DNA from: Prevotella sp. CAG:485
GTDB lineage: Bacteria > Bacteroidota > Bacteroidia > Bacteroidales > Muribaculaceae
Assembly: GCA_000437495.1 (NCBI GenBank)
Contig: FR897886.1
Span: 1 to 14,904, forward strand
Length of the DNA stretch: 14,904 bases
Direction of reading: 5' to 3'
Positions within the stretch are counted from its first letter, which is position 1. The number at the start of each line of letters is the position of its first letter. This document shows, piece by piece, positions 11,625-14,904 of this stretch. Both the position numbers and the translations under genes were made by a program. Under the pieces are notes generated by a model, which saw only the letters and a list, made by a program, of their open reading frames with translations, searched no databases and was not told the origin of the DNA.

Positions 11625-14114
11625 TTAGCGCTGTTGGGCGCCGAGGTTGGCGGTGAGGGCGGCGGTGATTTTGGCCACGGCGGTCTCTATCTGCTTGTCG
11701 GTAAGGGTCTTGTCGGCGTCCTGGAGGGTGAGGGCTATGGCGTAGCTGCGGAAACCCTCGGGGATGTTCTTGCCTTCGTAGACGTCGAAGAGGGTAACGG
11801 CACGCAGCAGGCGTTTCTCGGCGCGGCGCACTGTCTGTTCCACCTGCTCAAAGGTAACGTTCTGCGGCAGCAGCAGGGCTATGTCGCGGCGCACAGGCTG
11901 CGTCTTGGGCAGGGGTGCGAAGTTGACGTTGCCGCTGCCAAGGCGCATGAGCTGATTCCAGCGCAGCGTGGCGTAGCACACCGGCGCGGAGATGTCGAAG
12001 GGCGCGGTAACCTGGCGGCGCAACACTCCCAAGCGGCCTAATTCCTTGCCGCCGCGGTTGCTGACGGTGAGTGCGGCGGCGAAGATGGAGTCAGACGACT
12101 GCGTCCACACCACAGCGCCGGGGGCGATGCCCATTTTATGGAAGATGGCTTCCACAATGGCTTTGAGGTCGAAGACGGAGGTCTCCACGGCCTGCCGCTG
12201 CCAGCCGGCGGGGGTTAGCTCGCCCGTCATCCACAGGTCGAGGTGCTGTTCCTCGCTGAAGGGAGCCAGGGGTTTCTCGGCGGTGATGCTCTTGGCGGGG
12301 TCGGCGCTGTAGACGTTGCCGAACTCATAGAAGGCGAGGTTTTCGGCGCGTCGGTTGACGTTGCGCTGTAAGCTCTCCAGGCCGCCGTAGAGGAGCGTCT
12401 GCCGCATCACGCCGAGGTCGCGGCTGAGCGGGTTGACCAGCGTAACGCATTGGTTCAGAGGCCATTGCGCGTTGCCGTCGTAATAGCTCACGGCGGTGAG
12501 GGAGTTGTTGAGAATCTCGTTGAAGCCGCGTGCCGAGAGCCATTCGCTGACGCGGCTGCGCATGCGGTTGCTCTCGTCGATGGCGGAGAGACGGCCCTGC
12601 GAGGCGGTAACGCGCTCGGGCGTCTCCACGTTGTTGTAGCCGTAGACGCGCAGAATCTCCTCTACCACGTCGCACGGACGGGTAACGTCAACGCGATAGC
12701 GCGGCACACGGAGGCAGAAGACCGTGTCGTCGGCGCGCACCTCGGTTTCCACTTCTATATCCAACGCGCGGAGGATGGCTTCCACCAATGCCGGGGGTAA
12801 CTCCTTACCAATCAGCGCGTTGCAGTATTTCATGCTCAGCTCCACGGGGAAAGGCTCGAAGCCTTCGGGACGCGTGTCGCGCAGCGGGCCGCAGATGGTT
12901 CCGCCGCCGAGCTGCTGAATCATGACGGCTGCCAGACGGGCGGCGTAGGGGAGGATGTTGGGGTCAGTGCCGCGTTCGTAGCGGAACGACGCGTCGGTGC
13001 TGAGACCGTGGCGGCGGGCGGTGCGGCGAACGCGGGTGGGGTTGAAGTATGCGCTCTCTATGAAGATGTCGGTGGTGGCTTCCGTAACGCCCGAGTTGAG
13101 TCCGCCGAAGACGCCGGCAATGCAGAGGGGCTTTTCGTCGTCACAAATCATCAGGTCGGCCTGCGAGAGCTTGTGCTCCACGCCGTCGAGGGTGGTGAAG
13201 GGCGTGCCGTCGGGGCAGGTGCGCACCTGTATCTCGTTGCCGTGCACATGGTTGAGGTCGAAGCAGTGGAGCGGCTGGCCGATGCCTAACAGGATGAAGT
13301 TGGTGATGTCTACCACATTGTTTATGGGTCGCTGTCCGGCAGCTGTGAGGAGGCGTTTGAGCCATTCGGGACTCTCGGCCACCTTGACGCCGCGGATGGT
13401 GACGCCGGCGTAACGCGGGCAGCCTTCGGTGTCTATTACGCGCACCTCCACGGCGCCTTTGTCGGTGTCTTCGCGGTACTCTTCCACCGAGGGGATGGAG
13501 AGGGTGGGGTCGCCGCCGTCGAGGCCCTGCCAGTTGAGGCAAGCCTTGCGTGCGCGGAGGTCGCGCGCTGTGCCCAGGTGCGAGGCGGCATCGACGCGGT
13601 TGGGGGTCAGCTCCGTCTCCAGGCGATAGTCGGAGGCGAGGTTGAAGTATTCGGCGGCGGGAGTGCCGGGAGCGGTCTCACGGAGCACCATGATGCCGCT
13701 GTGGTCACTGCCGAGGCCGAGTTCGTCGGCGGCACAGATCATGCCGAAGCTGTCGACGCCGCGCATGCGCGATTTTTTGATTTTGAACTCATGGCCCTCT
13801 TTGTCGTAGAGCACGCAGCCTATGGTAGCCACGGCCACTGTCTGCCCGGCGGCCACGTTGGGGGCGCCGCACACTATCTGCACCGGAGCGTCGGCTCCGA
13901 GGTCTACGGTGGTGATATGGAGATGGTCGCTGTCGGGGTGCGCCTCGCAGGTCAGCACCTTGCCGATGACCACGCCGCGCAGTCCGCCCGGCACGGCCTC
14001 TACCTCTTCAACAGTGTCACATTCCAGTCCTAACGAGGTGAGAGTGGCGGCAAGCTGTCGCGGGCTCTCCGTTACCTCGATAAAGCGTTTAAGCCATTCG
14101 TATGATATGTTCAT
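11625..14114 (-). CDS. pheT: Phenylalanine--tRNA ligase beta subunit
   Basis: PheT pairs with PheS in the (alpha-beta)2 synthetase that charges tRNA-Phe; the beta subunit binds tRNA and edits mischarged Tyr-tRNA. At 829 residues it is full length. Domains in order are the start MNISYEWLKRFIEVTESPRQ; an EMAP-type tRNA-binding domain (about 42-150: HPDSDHLHITTVDLG, VCGAPNV, IKKSRMRGVDSFGMICAADE); LTPNRVDAASHLGTARDL (about 169-186); the B3/4 editing region (about 215-400: NNVVDITNFILLGIGQPLHC, FDLNH, FRYERGTDPN); B5 (about 405-475); the core-like module (about 490-700); and the C-terminal FDX-ACB domain (about 735-827: PVRRDIALLLPQNVTFEQVE). pheS is not in this window. A TATCTTTG promoter element lies just upstream and yebC follows. 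Confidence 0.97.
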   Translation of the reverse strand: MNISYEWLKRFIEVTESPRQLAATLTSLGLECDTVEEVEAVPGGLRGVVIGKVLTCEAHPDSDHLHITTVDLGADAPVQIVCGAPNVAAGQTVAVATIGCVLYDKEGHEFKIKKSRMRGVDSFGMICAADELGLGSDHSGIMVLRETAPGTPAAEYFNLASDYRLETELTPNRVDAASHLGTARDLRARKACLNWQGLDGGDPTLSIPSVEEYREDTDKGAVEVRVIDTEGCPRYAGVTIRGVKVAESPEWLKRLLTAAGQRPINNVVDITNFILLGIGQPLHCFDLNHVHGNEIQVRTCPDGTPFTTLDGVEHKLSQADLMICDDEKPLCIAGVFGGLNSGVTEATTDIFIESAYFNPTRVRRTARRHGLSTDASFRYERGTDPNILPYAARLAAVMIQQLGGGTICGPLRDTRPEGFEPFPVELSMKYCNALIGKELPPALVEAILRALDIEVETEVRADDTVFCLRVPRYRVDVTRPCDVVEEILRVYGYNNVETPERVTASQGRLSAIDESNRMRSRVSEWLSARGFNEILNNSLTAVSYYDGNAQWPLNQCVTLVNPLSRDLGVMRQTLLYGGLESLQRNVNRRAENLAFYEFGNVYSADPAKSITAEKPLAPFSEEQHLDLWMTGELTPAGWQRQAVETSVFDLKAIVEAIFHKMGIAPGAVVWTQSSDSIFAAALTVSNRGGKELGRLGVLRRQVTAPFDISAPVCYATLRWNQLMRLGSGNVNFAPLPKTQPVRRDIALLLPQNVTFEQVEQTVRRAEKRLLRAVTLFDVYEGKNIPEGFRSYAIALTLQDADKTLTDKQIETAVAKITAALTANLGAQQR

Positions 14115-14148
14115 TGCAGAATTCTCTTGCTCGGAAAAAACAGTTTTG

Positions 14149-14156
14149 CAAAGATA
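14149..14156 (-). promoter_or_regulatory. -7 promoter element of pheT
   Basis: On the minus strand this is TATCTTTG, an exact TAnnTTTG, 35 bases upstream of the pheT ATG at 14114. The -33 element is not clear. Predicted leader is roughly 25-30 bases. Confidence 0.6.
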
Positions 14157-14212
14157 ATGATTTTTTCCGACACGGCGAGAACTTTTTGGGCGGTTGTTGT
14201 TGTTAAGAGGTT

Positions 14213-14809
14213 ATGACGGACCACGAACTGCATTTTTTCAACATCGTGGCACCCGAATGGGACAGTCGCGACACTCTCTCGAAACCTGAGACCATTGACC
14301 GCCTTCTCACGCTGGGGGGTGTGAAGGAGTGCGACAGTATTCTGGATTTGGGCACGGGCACGGGGGTACTTCTGCCATATCTGGCTCGGCGGGTAGGTGC
14401 CTGCGGGTCGATAACGGCTGTAGACCTGAGCGAGGGTATGCTGACGCTGGCGAAGGCGAAGGCGGTAACGCTGGTGCCGCATCCGCAGTTTCTGCAGACG
14501 GATTTCGAGGCGCAGCGGCTGCCGGGGATGTATGACCATATAATAATGTATTGTGTGTATCCGCACCTGGAGCACCCGGTGAAGACGCTGCGGCGGTTGC
14601 GGCGCGAGAATCTGCAGCCGGGTGGCAACATACTCATAGCTTTTCCCACGGAGGCTTCGCGCATCAACGCCATTCACCACCGTGTGCGTGTTGACCACCA
14701 CTACCTGCCGTCACCGCGCGAGCTGACTACCTACCTGCGGGCGCACCACCTGCCGGCGCGGGTGCTTGCCGCTGACGCGCAGCTCTTTCTGGTGGCGGTG
14801 GGCGGGTAG
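14213..14809 (+). CDS. Class I SAM-dependent methyltransferase
   Basis: The 198-residue Rossmann-type methyltransferase has motif I SILDLGTGTGVLLPYLA (about 42-58), the acidic motif II region ITAVDLSEGMLTLAKAKA (about 67-84), LQTDFEAQRLPGMYDHII (about 92-110) and the motif III-like LQPGGNILIAFPTEAS (about 133-148). The pattern resembles the UbiE/Methyltransf_11/25 groups, but the substrate is unknown. Length is short for the group and there is no signal peptide or membrane segment. The start at 14213 is supported by AAGAGG at 14205-14210. It is divergent from pheT, and the 98-base gap between them shows no exact TAnnTTTG on the plus strand. Confidence 0.85.
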   Translation: MTDHELHFFNIVAPEWDSRDTLSKPETIDRLLTLGGVKECDSILDLGTGTGVLLPYLARRVGACGSITAVDLSEGMLTLAKAKAVTLVPHPQFLQTDFEAQRLPGMYDHIIMYCVYPHLEHPVKTLRRLRRENLQPGGNILIAFPTEASRINAIHHRVRVDHHYLPSPRELTTYLRAHHLPARVLAADAQLFLVAVGG

Positions 14810-14850
14810 CTTGGTAGCTAATTTAGCTGTTTTAGCTAAATTAGCTAATT
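14810..14850 (+). repeat. CTTGGTAGC-capped 9-bp repeat after the methyltransferase gene
   Basis: CTTGGTAGC (14810-14818) directly follows the TAG stop. Then come four units in 9-base register (14815-14850: TAGCTAATT, TAGCTGTTT, TAGCTAAAT, TAGCTAATT). This is the plus-strand counterpart of the arrays after ychF, the M15 gene and yebC. Confidence 0.85.
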
Positions 14851-14870
14851 TAATTTTTTTATTATCTTTG
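14841..14870 (+). promoter_or_regulatory. Promoter for a gene beyond the window
   Basis: TATCTTTG at 14863-14870 is an exact TAnnTTTG, with TTAG (one mismatch from TTTG) at 14841-14844 and 18 bases between. It would use the last repeat unit as its -33 region. The only following ATG (14890) is stopped after two codons, so the gene must start outside the window. Confidence 0.55.
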
Positions 14871-14904
14871 CGAGCTAAGTGAACTACCCATGAGCTAAAG
14901 ACTC

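Noticed and set aside
11508..12041. Plus-strand frame opposite the end of pheT
   Set aside because: It starts in a 9-bp repeat (MIYVTYVTYVTYV) and then is antisense to the conserved FDX-ACB domain of pheT.

Overview
This window looks like chromosomal DNA from a high-GC member of the Bacteroidales, most like Muribaculaceae. The reasons are the Bacteroidetes-type promoters (TAnnTTTG at -7), the family composition (a DUF4254 and GT9 pair, a GYF_2-CD225 protein, a secreted protein with an OB-fold and a C-terminal sorting-like tail, a Bacteroidetes-type RecO), and protein sequences of that phylum. The genus is inference. No tRNA, rRNA, CRISPR array, transposase or integrase was recognised. Both window edges lie in or next to intergenic repeats, so this may be a whole contig that ended at repeats.

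Layout. 1-639 (-) is the N-terminal third of sigma-54 (rpoN), cut off where an intergenic repeat begins. 832-1518 (+) is a membrane-anchored TPR protein with its own promoter, and a terminator lies about 160 bp downstream. 1933-2664 (+) is recO, preceded by 9-bp tandem repeats. 2867-6189 (-) is ychF, split into N- and C-terminal parts that together make an almost complete protein. Between the halves lie about 2.2 kb of same-strand DNA carrying the 3' end of a transglutaminase-like gene, a zinc-ribbon/YARHG membrane protein and an M15 peptidase lipoprotein. 8542-6352 (-) is a three-gene operon: GYF_2/CD225 membrane protein, DUF4254 protein, GT9 glycosyltransferase. 8745-10304 (+) is a secreted OB-fold protein with its own promoter and terminator. 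14114-10758 (-) holds pheT and yebC, ended by a strong hairpin terminator. 14213-14809 (+) is a SAM-dependent methyltransferase divergent from pheT.

The most unusual content is the repeat system. Most larger gaps hold short tandem repeats with a 9-bp period but different unit sequences (GCTAAATTA, AAGGAGCTT, GGGAATTTT, CTTATGTGA). In the two convergent gaps (recO/ychF and the secreted-protein gene/yebC) these are part of a longer composite element with the same modules in the same order. Parts of it follow rpoN and the GT9 gene. Four arrays carry the unit CTTGGTAGC, read in the direction of the gene they follow. One array is inside a gene and encodes the hydrophobic core of the M15 lipoprotein signal peptide.

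The split ychF and truncated rpoN are either real genome damage or rearrangement, or assembly artefacts at repeats. The sequence alone cannot decide, although retention of both ychF halves, in order and nearly without loss, favours an insertion over a random chimera.
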